Part shown: positions 33,903 to 44,625 of the stretch, piece by piece
How the letters are laid out: each line of letters opens with the position of its first letter
How positions within the stretch are numbered: the stretch's first letter is position 1
Position numbers and translations under genes: made by a program
Notes under the pieces: model-generated
Database searches by the model: none
Seen by the model: only the letters and a program-made list of their open reading frames with translations
What the model was told of the DNA's origin: nothing
Source: Extensimonas soli
GTDB taxonomy: Bacteria > Pseudomonadota > Gammaproteobacteria > Burkholderiales > Burkholderiaceae_C
Assembly: GCF_029211265.1 (NCBI RefSeq)
Contig: NZ_JARGEL010000013.1
Span: forward strand, 186,001 to 250,000
DNA: 64,000 nucleotides
Direction of reading: 5' to 3'

Positions 33903-35656
33903 GGCGCGACTGCGGTGGTATTTGTGATGCGGCGCAGCAGCAGCAGCGCATCGTCCTTGTCGGTCGGGCGCACGATGCGTGCGGCGAGCTGCCATTGGCG
34001 CCCATCAACGCCGTCTGTGTGTCGGGGCCAGTTGTCTGGATCGACCACGAGCCAGCGGCAGGCCGAGGCAGGCCGCGCGGCCTCGAGCTGCAGCCGCGTG
34101 TGGTATAGCAGCGCCGCGACCTGCGACCGGCCGACGCCGGCAACCTGCACGCAGCCCGGCGCCGTGCCGATGGCATGTACCAGGCGCTGCATCTGCGGCG
34201 CATAGCTGCGCGCGTAATCGAGCGCCGGCAGCCACACGGTGGTGAGCAGCAGCCAGCACAAGACAGTGCCGCCCGCGGGCAGCACCAGGCTTTTCCAGAT
34301 CGGCGCGCGGTGGCGTGCCGCGCGCCACCACACGAGTGCGCACCAGCAAAAACTCGCGGCCAGCGCCAGCAGCAAGGGCAGCCAGGAAAATGCGGGCACG
34401 AAGCCCGGCACCAGCCGCGCGACGTTGGCCGCGGGCTTGGCGGGTACGCCGGTCTGCATGGCCACCCACACCACCCACAACGTGAGTGCCAGCGCGGTGA
34501 AAAAGAGCAGCGTGAACCAGTCGATCAACGCCGCCATCGCGCGCTTGAGCGTGGGCAGGGCAAAAGCGGCGAGCGCGGCCATGGCCGGCAGGCCCAGCAG
34601 CAGGCTGCGGTCGGCCGGTTGGGTGGTGAAGGTGGAGACCAGCGAAACCAGCACGAACCACAGCGGCAGCAGCAAATGCGGAGGGCCGGGCGTGTGCAAA
34701 AGTTGCTTGCGCCAACGCCACAGCGTCCACAAGGCCAATGGCCACGCGGGCCAGCCGAACCAGAGCAGCAACCGCAGCAGATTGCGCCAATCCTGCCAAT
34801 CGAGCCAGGTGTCGCCCACGTTCCAATGCCACAGGTCCAATGCGGCCGCGAGCGCAGCGGCAAGCGCCGTGCAAGTGAATATGGCCAGGCTCCAGCGCTT
34901 GCGCAGCATGGATGCTTGTGGCAGAGCGTCGGCCGGTGCGCGCCACAAAAGTATCAGGCTGCCCAGCCCAAGCAGGACCGAAATGCCGGGCGCCCCCGAA
35001 AGGCTGAGTCCGCACAGGCCCATGCCAAAGCTGCCGAGCGCGATCCGGCGGCGGTAGGGCAGGGCCGCTGCGCCGTAAAACACCAGCGCGGTGCAGGCAA
35101 GCTGTACGAGGTAGCTGCTCGTCTCATGCGCCAGTTGCGCCAGCCCCAGGCAGGCGAGCAGTGCGAGCAGCGCGCCGTCGGCGATGGCGCGTGCATAGTC
35201 CGAGGGCTTGGCCTCGCCACCGAAGGCAAAGGCCACGGGCTGCGCCTGCGGGTTGCGGGCGAGGTAAACCACGCCCCGCCAGGTCGCGAGCAGCGTAAGT
35301 CCGAGCAGGGCAATGAAGGGCAGTCGCGCCGCCACGGCCGCATCGAGCCAGGGAGCGGCGACTTGGATCGCCCAGGCACCGAGCCAGTACGGCAGCAGCC
35401 CGTCGCTGGCAGCAGCAGGCAGGCCCAGCAGTTGCGGCGCGAACCAATCCGTGTGGCCGCGGGCGAGTTCGAGCATGTAGCCCAGCGACATCACATCCAC
35501 GCTTTTCCACGGGTTGCGCCCGACGAAACCGCACGTGACGTACGCCAGGCACAGCAACAGCAAGGCCCAGCGCGGCAAGGGGCGCGCGGCGTCCTGGCTG
35601 ACGATGGCGGGGTTGGGCGGGTTCACGGGGTCAGGAAAAGGTGGTGATGCGGGCAA
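33899..35656 (-). CDS. GT39/ArnT-like polytopic membrane glycosyltransferase
   Basis: The 585-residue protein has about 12 hydrophobic segments. It opens with RWALLLLCLAYVTCGFVGRNPWKSVDVMSLGYMLELARGHTDW, like the first-loop region of ArnT/PMT-type lipid-linked sugar transferases, where an Asp follows helix 1. It ends in a small soluble domain with CVQVAGVGRSQVAALLYHTRLQLEAA. Sugar and acceptor are unknown; lipid A or a glycan are possible. It is translated just before the 68-residue gene. Confidence 0.65.
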   Translation of the reverse strand: MPASPPFPDPVNPPNPAIVSQDAARPLPRWALLLLCLAYVTCGFVGRNPWKSVDVMSLGYMLELARGHTDWFAPQLLGLPAAASDGLLPYWLGAWAIQVAAPWLDAAVAARLPFIALLGLTLLATWRGVVYLARNPQAQPVAFAFGGEAKPSDYARAIADGALLALLACLGLAQLAHETSSYLVQLACTALVFYGAAALPYRRRIALGSFGMGLCGLSLSGAPGISVLLGLGSLILLWRAPADALPQASMLRKRWSLAIFTCTALAAALAAALDLWHWNVGDTWLDWQDWRNLLRLLLWFGWPAWPLALWTLWRWRKQLLHTPGPPHLLLPLWFVLVSLVSTFTTQPADRSLLLGLPAMAALAAFALPTLKRAMAALIDWFTLLFFTALALTLWVVWVAMQTGVPAKPAANVARLVPGFVPAFSWLPLLLALAASFCWCALVWWRAARHRAPIWKSLVLPAGGTVLCWLLLTTVWLPALDYARSYAPQMQRLVHAIGTAPGCVQVAGVGRSQVAALLYHTRLQLEAARPASACRWLVVDPDNWPRHTDGVDGRQWQLAARIVRPTDKDDALLLLRRITNTTAVAP

Positions 35657-35701
35657 GGAAAGGCGCTGCGTGTCGAGCGCCCTGAGCTGTCCCCGCGTGT
35701 G

Positions 35702-35746
35702 AAAAAAAGAAAAAGGCAGCGCGGTGGCCTAAGCTGCCGCGCTGCC
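35702..35746 (-). terminator. Rho-independent terminator of rpmE2
   Basis: On the minus strand a 10-bp perfect stem (GGCAGCGCGG with CCGCGCTGCC, 35746-35737 and 35724-35715) is followed by TTTTTCTTTTTTT (35714-35702). It lies 89 bp after the rpmE2 stop. Confidence 0.85.
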
Positions 35747-35834
35747 TTGTTCGGTGGGGGCTGCAGGAGGGCGCGTTGCGCACAGCCTGCCGGGCGCTGG
35801 CCATGTCGGCATCCAGCCCCGAGCGACCGGGGAA

Positions 35835-36095
35835 TTATTTCTTGGCGCCGGTCTTGCCGAAGCGGTTGCGGAACCTCTCGACGCGGCCGCCCATGTTGTC
35901 CACCGATTTTTGCGTGCCGGTGTAAAACGGGTGCGACTCGCTCGAGGTGTCGAGCTTGAAGAGCGGCAGTTCGCGGCCGTCGTCGGTCTTGGCGGTTTCC
36001 TTGGTGTTCACGCACGAGCGCGTGACGAACTTGAAGCCGTTGGATTGGTCCACGAACAGCACTTCGCGGTAGTTGGGGTGGATGCCTTCTTTCAT
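35835..36095 (-). CDS. rpmE2: 50S ribosomal protein L31 type B
   Basis: The 86-residue protein reads [20 protein letters not shown], then TRSCVNTKE and [14 protein letters not shown], ending in [11 protein letters not shown]. It lacks the CxxC zinc pairs of type A L31 (only one Cys), so it is the zinc-independent form. In many bacteria this form replaces L31A when zinc is scarce; whether this genome has both cannot be seen here. It follows rho and ends at a strong terminator. Confidence 0.95.
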   Translation of the reverse strand: MKEGIHPNYREVLFVDQSNGFKFVTRSCVNTKETAKTDDGRELPLFKLDTSSESHPFYTGTQKSVDNMGGRVERFRNRFGKTGAKK

Positions 36096-36228
36096 GATCG
36101 TTCCTTGGATGGGTGCTGCGGCAGCCGCGCCTGACCCGGCGCAACCCCTGCACCGTGAGAATCGAGCGTACTTTCCGCCAGAAAAAGCCCTCTATTATCG
36201 CATACGGCCTTTTTGCGGGCTTCAGCCC

Positions 36229-37491
<1,263 letters not shown>

Positions 37492-37690
37492 GAAGGGGAC
37501 TCCTGGCGGAGTGGCTGGGAAAGCGATGGGAAATAGGGGGCAGCGGCCCCGGCAAAGCGCGGTGTCGGCGCTGCGGGTCTGCCCGGAGGGTGAGCCCGGT
37601 GGGCTCGGGCCGGCTGCGCTGTGGGCCAGCCGAATGGGCGCTGATTATGACAGGAAAAACGCCCTCAGCGGGGCGCGCGGCAAAACGATG

Positions 37691-37720
37691 GCGGTGCGGC
37701 ACTTGTCGCTGCCGCACCGC
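37691..37720 (-). terminator. Candidate terminator of trxA
   Basis: GCGGTGCGGCA and TGCCGCACCGC form a perfect 11-bp stem with an 8-nt loop between trxA and rho. On the minus strand only a weak TTTT follows after five bases, so termination is probably partial. Confidence 0.5.
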
Positions 37721-37744
37721 ACAATGGAAACCAAAAAAGAAGGC

Positions 37745-38077
37745 TCAAGCGAGTTGCTCGTCGATGAAAGCCGTGAGCTGCGCCTTGGCCAGTGCGCCGA
37801 CCTTGGTCGCGGCGAGCTGGCCGTTTTTGAACAGCATCAGCGTGGGGATGCCGCGGATGCCGAACTTGGCGGGGATGGCGCGGTTTTCATCGACGTTCAT
37901 CTTGGCGATTTGCAGTTTGCCTTGGTAGCTGCTTGCGACTTCGTCGAGAATCGGGGCGATCATTTTGCAGGGGCCGCACCATTCGGCCCAGAAGTCCACC
38001 AGCACCGGCGTGGGGGACTGGAGCACGTCGGCTTCGAAGCTGCCGTCGGAGATGTGTTTGATGAGTTCGTTGGCCAT
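37745..38077 (-). CDS. trxA: Thioredoxin 1
   Basis: The 110-residue protein has the active site [18 protein letters not shown] (CGPC) near residue 32, then [14 protein letters not shown] with the cis-Pro near 75. It is the standard cytoplasmic thioredoxin that reduces protein disulfides. It lies upstream of rho on the same strand. Confidence 0.98.
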   Translation of the reverse strand: MANELIKHISDGSFEADVLQSPTPVLVDFWAEWCGPCKMIAPILDEVASSYQGKLQIAKMNVDENRAIPAKFGIRGIPTLMLFKNGQLAATKVGALAKAQLTAFIDEQLA

Positions 38078-38105
38078 AGAGATTCCTTGTTGCTGGGGCT
38101 TGCTA

Positions 38106-38127
38106 AGAGCCTATGGAAATAGGCTCT
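38106..38127. repeat. Perfect hairpin at the proposed addB start
   Basis: AGAGCCTAT and ATAGGCTCT pair over 9 bp around GGAA. The structure contains the ATG used here for addB (38113-38115), so it could hide the start or show that translation begins further downstream. Confidence 0.5.
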
Positions 38128-40872
38128 AAGTTGACTGGGGACATTTTGACAGAAACCGATTCTGCGCATGGCGGTGTGGCTGCATCTGCGCACGCTATGG
38201 ATGCAATAGCTTCAGACGATTGCTACGAAAGCGTCTGGCGCCCTGTTTTTACCAGGCTCGCGGAGCATCTGCGCGCGCATGCCGTGCCAGAAGCGCGCAC
38301 CGTGGTGCTGCTGCCGTTTGCGCAGCTGCTGCCGTGGGCGCAGCGCTTTTGGGCGCGTTGGCAGCCCGAGGGCTTTGCGCCGCGCTTTGCGACCACGCGC
38401 AGCTGGGCGCGCACGCTCGCGGCCTGGGTGCCGGCGGCGGGCGATTTCACTGGCGAAGCGGCGCGCGACGTCTTGACCGCGCGCAGCCTGCTCGAGCGCG
38501 CGGGGTTGGGATCTGAGCGCGCGCTGCTGGCCGCGCCGCTGCAGGAGGCCGCCGCGCAGCTCGCTCCGGCCGTCGCTGCCGTGCCGCCGCCACAACGCGC
38601 TGCCTGGGGCGAGCACGCGCGCAGCCTGTTACCCACGCCGGAGGCCAGTCAACCCTTGCGCTATGAGGCCGCCGTGGCGCGCATCGCGCTCGAGTGGGTG
38701 CTGGCCTCGTCGCATCCCACCGACGTGCTGTTCACGCCCGCGGTGCGCGCGGTGGCGGATGCGCTCGTGCTGCTCGAAGGCCTGCAGCCCGACCCTTTGG
38801 CGCAGGCATTGTGTGCATATTGGAATGACTCTGGTGGCACGCCCGCGCTCGTGCTGCAACTACAAAAAGAGGAGCTTTTGCGCGCCACTGACGACGCCAA
38901 GCCGCGCATCGCCGTGCACGCCGCGAGCGACGGCGAGGACGAGGCCCAGCGCGCGGCCGCCTGCGTGCTCGCGCGGCTAGGAGCCTGTCGGACTTTGGGC
39001 GTCGATAGCGAGAATGCGCCGCAGCCGACGATTCCAAAGTCCGAAAGGCTCCTGGTGCAAGGGCGCACGCGCGTGGCGCTGGGCGCGATCGACCGCGCGC
39101 TCACGCGCCGCATTCGCGCGCAGCTCGAGGGCGCGGGCGTGGCCGTGCGCGACGAGACGGGCTGGACGCTTTCCACCACGCGCGCCGCGGCGCAGACCAT
39201 GGCGTTGCTGCAGGCCTGCGCGTGGGACGCGGCGAGCGACGCCGTGCTCGACGCGCTCAAGCAGGCGTCGGCGGTCGATGGCGCCACGCGCGATGCGTTC
39301 GAACGTATCTTGCGCGCCGACCCCGCGCCGCGCTGGCGCAGCGTGGTCGCGCGCGACTGGAGCGAGCTGCCGCCGCAGGCAGAGCTCGTCGCTGCGGTGG
39401 AGCGCTGGCGCGCGCGCCTGCACGCGGCGCGGCCGCTCGCGGACTGGCTGCGTGCGCTGCGCGAGTTGCTGCAGGCCAGCGGCCTGTGGGCGCCGTTCGA
39501 AGGCGATGCGGCGGGCGCGCTCGTGCTGCAGGCGCTGCGCTTGCACGAAGCGCTGCAGTTGGGCATGGACGACTGGGACGGCGCGGCGCAGCGCCTCACG
39601 CTGGCCGAATTCACGCGCTGGGCCGACGCCGTGCTCGAGGCCGCACGCTATGTGCCGCCGGCCCCCGAGGATGCGCGCGTGGTGGTGCTGCCGCTCGCGC
39701 AGCTGCTCGCGCGCCCCTTCGATGCGCTGGTGCTGCCCGGCTGCGACGAAAAACGCCTGCCGGCCGCGCCCGAGCCCCTGGGCCCATGGAGCGAGGCGCA
39801 GCGCAGCGCTTGGGGCCTGCCCACGCGCGCGCAGCTCGCGGCCGCACAGCGCGCCGCCTGGCGCACTGCCATGCAGCTGCCAGCGGCGGACCTGCTCTGG
39901 CGCAGCAGCGACGAGGGCGGCGAGCCACTGTTGCCCAGCCCTTTGCTGCAGGCTTTGCAATGCGACGGGGTGACTGAGCCAGGCGTGGACGCGCGCTGCG
40001 CCCGCGAGGTCTGCGCCGCGCCCACGCTGCGGCCCGCGCCCAGCGCCGCGCCGCTGCCCGTGCGCAAGCTTTCTGCGAGCATGTACGCCGACCTGCGCGC
40101 CTGCCCGTACCGCTTTTTTGCGCTGCGCCAGCTCGGTGTGCAGGAGGTGGGCGAGCTCGAAGCCGAGATCGACAAGCGCGATTTCGGCAGCTGGCTGCAC
40201 CTCGTGCTGCAGCATTTTCACGAGCGGCTGCGTGATGCGCCTGCGTCCGATACGACCGTGCGCATGGATTTGCTTGACGCCGCGGCGCAGAGCGCGACGG
40301 CGCAACTGGGGTTGGACGCGGGCGGCTTTCTGCCCTTTGCCGCGACCTGGCCGCAGCTGCGCGCCGGCTATCTGCGCTGGCTCGCGCAGCACGAGGAACA
40401 GGGCGCGGTGTTTTTGCAGGCCGAGCTTGCGCTCGAACAGGCACTTGACGAGTGGCGCCTCGTGGGCAAGCTCGACCGCGTCGATGAAGTGGCCGAATCG
40501 CATGAATCCCCTGAAGCGCCTGAAGTTCCAGAAGGCGCGCATATTCCCTTCGTGATCGACTACAAAACCGAGAGCGCAACCAAGACCAGGCAGCGCATCG
40601 CGGACGGTGCCGAGGACACGCAGCTCGCGTTTTACGCCGCCTTGCTCGGCGCCGAACGCCTGCGCGCGGCCTATGTGAACGTGGGCGAGCGCGGCGAAAC
40701 CGCGACCTACGAGCAACAAGACGTGCTCGCGCTGCGCACGCTGCTGCGCGCCGGCATCCGCAGCGACCTGGGCCGCATCGCCGCCGGGGCGCCGCTGCCC
40801 GCCCTGGGCGAAGGCCCGGTGTGCGACTTTTGCGCCGCGCGCGGCCTGTGCCGCAAGGATTTTTGGCAATAA
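38113..40872 (+). CDS. addB: AddB-like nuclease/helicase subunit of double-strand-break repair complex
   Basis: The 919-residue protein fits the AddB family. It has an inactive helicase-like N-terminal part and a C-terminal PD-(D/E)XK nuclease with D788 (GKLDRVDE), D816 and K818 (VIDYKT). Four cysteines (C664 in CPYRF, then C904-x2-C907-x5-C913) match the iron-sulfur cluster of AddB. It overlaps nothing but is followed 17 bp later by addA. Residues 289-314 are encoded by a palindromic repeat also found in dnaX. The start is uncertain: ATG 38113 sits in a hairpin, and ATG 38197 (MDAIASDD) is an alternative. Confidence 0.88.
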   Translation: MEIGSKLTGDILTETDSAHGGVAASAHAMDAIASDDCYESVWRPVFTRLAEHLRAHAVPEARTVVLLPFAQLLPWAQRFWARWQPEGFAPRFATTRSWARTLAAWVPAAGDFTGEAARDVLTARSLLERAGLGSERALLAAPLQEAAAQLAPAVAAVPPPQRAAWGEHARSLLPTPEASQPLRYEAAVARIALEWVLASSHPTDVLFTPAVRAVADALVLLEGLQPDPLAQALCAYWNDSGGTPALVLQLQKEELLRATDDAKPRIAVHAASDGEDEAQRAAACVLARLGACRTLGVDSENAPQPTIPKSERLLVQGRTRVALGAIDRALTRRIRAQLEGAGVAVRDETGWTLSTTRAAAQTMALLQACAWDAASDAVLDALKQASAVDGATRDAFERILRADPAPRWRSVVARDWSELPPQAELVAAVERWRARLHAARPLADWLRALRELLQASGLWAPFEGDAAGALVLQALRLHEALQLGMDDWDGAAQRLTLAEFTRWADAVLEAARYVPPAPEDARVVVLPLAQLLARPFDALVLPGCDEKRLPAAPEPLGPWSEAQRSAWGLPTRAQLAAAQRAAWRTAMQLPAADLLWRSSDEGGEPLLPSPLLQALQCDGVTEPGVDARCAREVCAAPTLRPAPSAAPLPVRKLSASMYADLRACPYRFFALRQLGVQEVGELEAEIDKRDFGSWLHLVLQHFHERLRDAPASDTTVRMDLLDAAAQSATAQLGLDAGGFLPFAATWPQLRAGYLRWLAQHEEQGAVFLQAELALEQALDEWRLVGKLDRVDEVAESHESPEAPEVPEGAHIPFVIDYKTESATKTRQRIADGAEDTQLAFYAALLGAERLRAAYVNVGERGETATYEQQDVLALRTLLRAGIRSDLGRIAAGAPLPALGEGPVCDFCAARGLCRKDFWQ
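38861..38906 (+). repeat. Repeat family B copy inside addB (looser)
   Basis: CTACAAAAAGAGGAGCTTTT is read as LQKEELL, the same frame and nearly the same peptide as the addA copy (QKEELL) and dnaX copy (QKEAL). The right half is diverged. Confidence 0.4.
38977..39055. repeat. Palindromic element family A, short copy, in-frame inside addB
   Basis: The left arm AGGAGCCTGTCGGACTTTGG (38979-38998) matches the complement of the right arm (39034-39053) at 19 of 20 positions. The core includes CGTCG...CGACG. It is read as LGACRTLGVDSENAPQ then PTIPKSERLL (residues 289-314). The dnaX copy uses the same frame and gives a near-identical peptide (see 48411). Confidence 0.85.
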
Positions 40873-40889
40873 CGAGCAAGCCGACCGAG

Positions 40890-43800
40890 ATGGAACCTTC
40901 CGACAAAGAGGCGGATGCAGATACGTTGCTGCCCGAACAAGCCGCCTACGAACACAATGGCCGCCACGTCGAACGCGCCGAGTTTTACGCCATCGCCTGC
41001 GACCCGCGGCGCAGCGTGGCCGTGGAAGCCTGCGCGGGCGCGGGCAAGACCTGGATGCTGGTCTCGCGCATGCTGCGCGCCCTGCTCGAAGGCTGCGCGC
41101 CGCACGAAATCCTGGCCATCACCTTTACCAAAAAGGCCGCGGGCGAAATGCGCCAGCGCCTGCAAGAATGGCTGCAACAGTTCGCGCAACTGCCGCCCGA
41201 GGCGCTCGCGCAGGAGCTGATTCACAGGGGTTTGAGCCCGCAGGCCGCATCCAATCAGCGTGAGCAGCTACGCAATTTATACCGGCAAGTGCTCGAGAGC
41301 GCGCGCCCCGTGCAGATTCGCACCTTCCACAGCTGGTTTGCCGCGCTTCTGGGCACGGCGCCACTCGCGGTGCTGCAGGAGCACGGCCTGCCAGCGCACT
41401 TCGAGCTGCTCGAAGACGACGCGCAGGCCGTGCGCGAGGTCTGGCAGCCTTTTCTGCAGGCCGTCGCCGCGGACGCGGCGCTGCGTGCCGACTATGAAGC
41501 CGTGGTGGTCACGCATGGGCGCACACAGACGCACAAGGCGCTCGCCGCGGTGCTGGCCAAACGCGTGGAATTCGACCTGGCCGACGCCGCCGGCGTGGTC
41601 GCGGCATCGGTGCCGCATTTCGCGCAGATGTTTGCCCCATTGCAGGCGTTCGAAGAACCCGCGCAGGCGCTCGCGCAACCCGAGGCACTTGCGCGCTGGC
41701 AGGCGTGGGCGAAAGCGCTTGCCGTAGAGCGCAACAAGACGCCGCAAAAAGCCGCCGCCGCGATCGTCGATGCCTTGGCCTGCGCAGACCTCGATGCGCG
41801 GCTGGAGAGGTTGCGCAAGGCGCTTTTCGTGGCGAGTTCCGACCGGCTGACAAACCACTTGCAAAAATTTGCTGCGGCGCAAGAAGCCGAGGCCGAATTG
41901 CAAGTGCTTTTGCGCGCGCGCCGCCAGCATGCGGCCTGGCTGCACCAGCAGCGCATGGCGCGGCTCACACGCGGCCTGCTTGCGCAGTTTGCCGCGCTCA
42001 AGCGCGCGCGCGGCTGGGTGGACATGAACGACGTCGAGCGCATGGCGCAGCGCATGCTCGCCGACCCCGTGCTCAGCGGCTGGGTGCAGGAGCGCCTGGA
42101 CGCGCGCGTGCGCCACCTGCTCATCGACGAGTTCCAGGACACCAACCCGCTGCAGTGGCAGGCGCTGCACGCCTGGCTTTCGGGCTACGCGGGCGCGGGC
42201 GGCGGTGCGGCGCCCAGCGTGTTCATCGTGGGCGACCCCAAGCAGAGCATCTACCGCTTTCGCCGCGCCGAGCCGCAGGTGTTCGTCGCGGCGCAGGACT
42301 TTGTGCGCACGGCGCTGGGCGGCGACTTGCTCAGCTGCGACCACACGCGGCGCAACGCGCGGCGCGTGCTCGCCGCCGTGAACCAGGTCATGCAGGCCGC
42401 GCAGGTGCAGGGCCACACGAGCGGCTTTCGCGCGCACAGCACCGAGTCGCGCGACGCGGGCCGGCTGCTGCGCCTGCCGCCGATCACAGCCACGGCCGCC
42501 GAAGCGAGCGACATGCAGGAGGGCATCGACGCCGGGGAGGGCAGCGTGAATGGTGCCGAGGGCGCCGGCGAAAGCGGCATCCGAAGCGGCATGCAAAGCA
42601 GCGCCGAGGGTCAGGCCGCACTGCCCGCGTCTGCGCAGGCCCCGGCGCAAGCACAAGCCCCGCTCCAGCCAGAATGGCGCGACAGCCTCACGACGCCGCG
42701 CCACACGCCCGAGGAAAGCCTGCGCCTGCGCGAATGTGCCCAGGCCGCGCAGTGGGTGGCGGCGCACATCGCCAGCGGCACGCCGCCGCGCGAAGTGCTG
42801 GTGCTCGCGCAAAAGCGCGACCGCCTCGCGCTCATGGAAGAAGCGCTGCGCGCGCTGCACATCCCTTGCGTGCAGCCCGAGAAGGCCGACCTCTACGACG
42901 CCCCCGCGGTGCAGGACATGGTGGCGCTGCTCGACGCGCTGGTCTCGCCGGGCAACGACCTGGCGCTCGCGCGTGCGCTCAAGTCACCCCTGTTCGGCTT
43001 GGCGGACGCACAGCTCGTGCAGCTCGCGTGTTTGCGCCGCGCTTGTGCGCAGCCGGCAAGCTGGTTCGAGATTATTCAAAAAGAGGAGCTGCTCACGCAG
43101 GATGGAAGGGCGCTGGCACCCATTTTGATGCAATACCAGGGCTGGGTGCGCAGCCTGCCGCCGCACGACGCGCTGCACGCCATCTACACGCACGGCGACG
43201 TGCTTGCGCGCTTTGCCGCGGCCGCGCCTGCGGTGCAGCGGCAGCTCGTGCAGGCGCAGTTGCGTGCGCTGCTCGGCGCCGCCTTGCAGCACGCGGGCGG
43301 GCGTTACCTCACGCCCTACGCCTTCGTGCGCGCCATGAAAAAAGGCGGCGTGCCCGCGCCCTTGCGCGCCGATCTGCAGGCCGTGCGCCTGCTCACGGTG
43401 CACGGCGCCAAGGGGCTGGAGGCCGACTGCGTGCTGCTGCTGGACTGCGACGCACCCGCGCAAAAGGCCGAGAGCATGGGCGTGCTGATCGACTGGCCCG
43501 GCGCGCAGGCCGTGCCGCGCCGCCTCATCTTTCTGGCCAAGGAGTCCGAGCCGCCGCCGAGCGCCCAAGACACGCTCGCCGCCGAACTGCAGGCGCGCCT
43601 GCGCGAAGAGCGCAACAAGCTCTACGTCGCGATGACGCGCGCACGCCACTGCCTCGTGCTCTCGGCCACGCAAACCAGCCGCAGCGCGGCCGACAGCTGG
43701 TGGCAGCAGATCGGCGCCGCGGCGGGCGGTTTGCTCGAAGATGTGGCGCTGGAGGCTGCGGCTGCGTCCGGTGTCGCCCCGTCGTCCGTGGCTGCGGTGT

Positions 43801-44570
43801 CGGTGGCTCCGGTGTCGGCCGCTGCTCCGTTGCCCGACGACGCCCAGCGCCAGAGCGCCGCCGCCAGGCAGGCAGCGTCTGAGATGCTGCTGCCGGGTGC
43901 TGCCGAAAGCCAGACTTTCGTGCTGCCGGAACTGCCCGTCTTTGTCCAGGCTGAGCCTGCGCGCGTGGCCGCCGGGGCCGCCGGGGCTGGCGCCGTGTCA
44001 GGCCCAGCTTCCAGCGCCGCCCGCGATCCCGCGCAGGGGACGGACGGTGCCGCCGCGGATGATCCCGCCGCGCGCCTGGGCAACGCCATGCACGAACTGC
44101 TCGAACAGGCCGGCGTCGCAAGCATGCCGCAGCTGCAGACCTGGCGCCGCGCGGGTTGGCCCGCGGCGCGGCTCGCGCTGCTCGCGCAAACGCACGGCCT
44201 GAGCCTTGCCGCCGCCACGCAGGCGGCCGCGTTCGCGCAACGCATCCTCGCGGGCGAAGGCGCCTGGGCCTGGGAGCCAGTCTGCATCGCGCAGGCCGCG
44301 AACGAGGTGCCGCTGCACTACCAGGGCCAGAGCCTGCGCCTGGATCGCCTCGTCTATCGCCACAGCCCGGCCGAACTCGCGGGCTGGTGGGTGCTCGACT
44401 ACAAAAGCGCCGCCGCACCCGAGCAGCAGCCCGAGTTGCTCGCACAATTGCAGCGCTACCGCGCGGCAGTGCAAGCCTTCATGGCACCAACGAGCGCTGC
44501 GCCCGTGTACGCGGCTTTTCTCAGCGGGGACGGGCGCGTGGTGGTGGTGTCCGACAGCGGGCGCCCATGA
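40890..44570 (+). CDS. addA: AddA-like UvrD-family helicase/nuclease
   Basis: The 1226-residue protein has the UvrD/Rep helicase motifs: Walker A ACAGAGKT (K53), ITFTKKAAGEM, TFHSWFAALL, LLIDEFQDTNPLQW (Walker B), VGDPKQSIYRFR and LLTVHGAKGLEADCVLL, then EERNKLYVAMTRARHCL. The C-terminal nuclease domain has GNAMHELLEQ, LDRLVYR and VLDYKSAA. With AddB it would process broken DNA ends for RecA. Two linkers (about 545-600 and 985-1060) are low-complexity Ala/Ser/Gly/Pro. A family B repeat encodes QKEELLTQDGRALAPILMQ. Confidence 0.93.
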   Translation: MEPSDKEADADTLLPEQAAYEHNGRHVERAEFYAIACDPRRSVAVEACAGAGKTWMLVSRMLRALLEGCAPHEILAITFTKKAAGEMRQRLQEWLQQFAQLPPEALAQELIHRGLSPQAASNQREQLRNLYRQVLESARPVQIRTFHSWFAALLGTAPLAVLQEHGLPAHFELLEDDAQAVREVWQPFLQAVAADAALRADYEAVVVTHGRTQTHKALAAVLAKRVEFDLADAAGVVAASVPHFAQMFAPLQAFEEPAQALAQPEALARWQAWAKALAVERNKTPQKAAAAIVDALACADLDARLERLRKALFVASSDRLTNHLQKFAAAQEAEAELQVLLRARRQHAAWLHQQRMARLTRGLLAQFAALKRARGWVDMNDVERMAQRMLADPVLSGWVQERLDARVRHLLIDEFQDTNPLQWQALHAWLSGYAGAGGGAAPSVFIVGDPKQSIYRFRRAEPQVFVAAQDFVRTALGGDLLSCDHTRRNARRVLAAVNQVMQAAQVQGHTSGFRAHSTESRDAGRLLRLPPITATAAEASDMQEGIDAGEGSVNGAEGAGESGIRSGMQSSAEGQAALPASAQAPAQAQAPLQPEWRDSLTTPRHTPEESLRLRECAQAAQWVAAHIASGTPPREVLVLAQKRDRLALMEEALRALHIPCVQPEKADLYDAPAVQDMVALLDALVSPGNDLALARALKSPLFGLADAQLVQLACLRRACAQPASWFEIIQKEELLTQDGRALAPILMQYQGWVRSLPPHDALHAIYTHGDVLARFAAAAPAVQRQLVQAQLRALLGAALQHAGGRYLTPYAFVRAMKKGGVPAPLRADLQAVRLLTVHGAKGLEADCVLLLDCDAPAQKAESMGVLIDWPGAQAVPRRLIFLAKESEPPPSAQDTLAAELQARLREERNKLYVAMTRARHCLVLSATQTSRSAADSWWQQIGAAAGGLLEDVALEAAAASGVAPSSVAAVSVAPVSAAAPLPDDAQRQSAAARQAASEMLLPGAAESQTFVLPELPVFVQAEPARVAAGAAGAGAVSGPASSAARDPAQGTDGAAADDPAARLGNAMHELLEQAGVASMPQLQTWRRAGWPAARLALLAQTHGLSLAAATQAAAFAQRILAGEGAWAWEPVCIAQAANEVPLHYQGQSLRLDRLVYRHSPAELAGWWVLDYKSAAAPEQQPELLAQLQRYRAAVQAFMAPTSAAPVYAAFLSGDGRVVVVSDSGRP
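43071..43134 (+). repeat. Repeat family B copy inside addA
   Basis: CAAAAAGAGGAGCTGCTCAC begins a segment that aligns loosely with the two dnaX repeats. It is read in the same frame (QKEELL...RALAPIL). It lies within the helicase domain at a non-motif position. Confidence 0.5.
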
Positions 44571-44625
44571 AGGCGCGCGTTGCGTGGGGAGTGGCAAACG
44601 CCGCTTGAGAAGTTGGCAGCCCGCC

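Noticed and set aside
41215-41290. Additional family B repeat in addA (GCGTGAGCAGCTACGCAATTT)
   Set aside because: The resemblance is partial and the reading frame differs from the other copies, so it was not counted.
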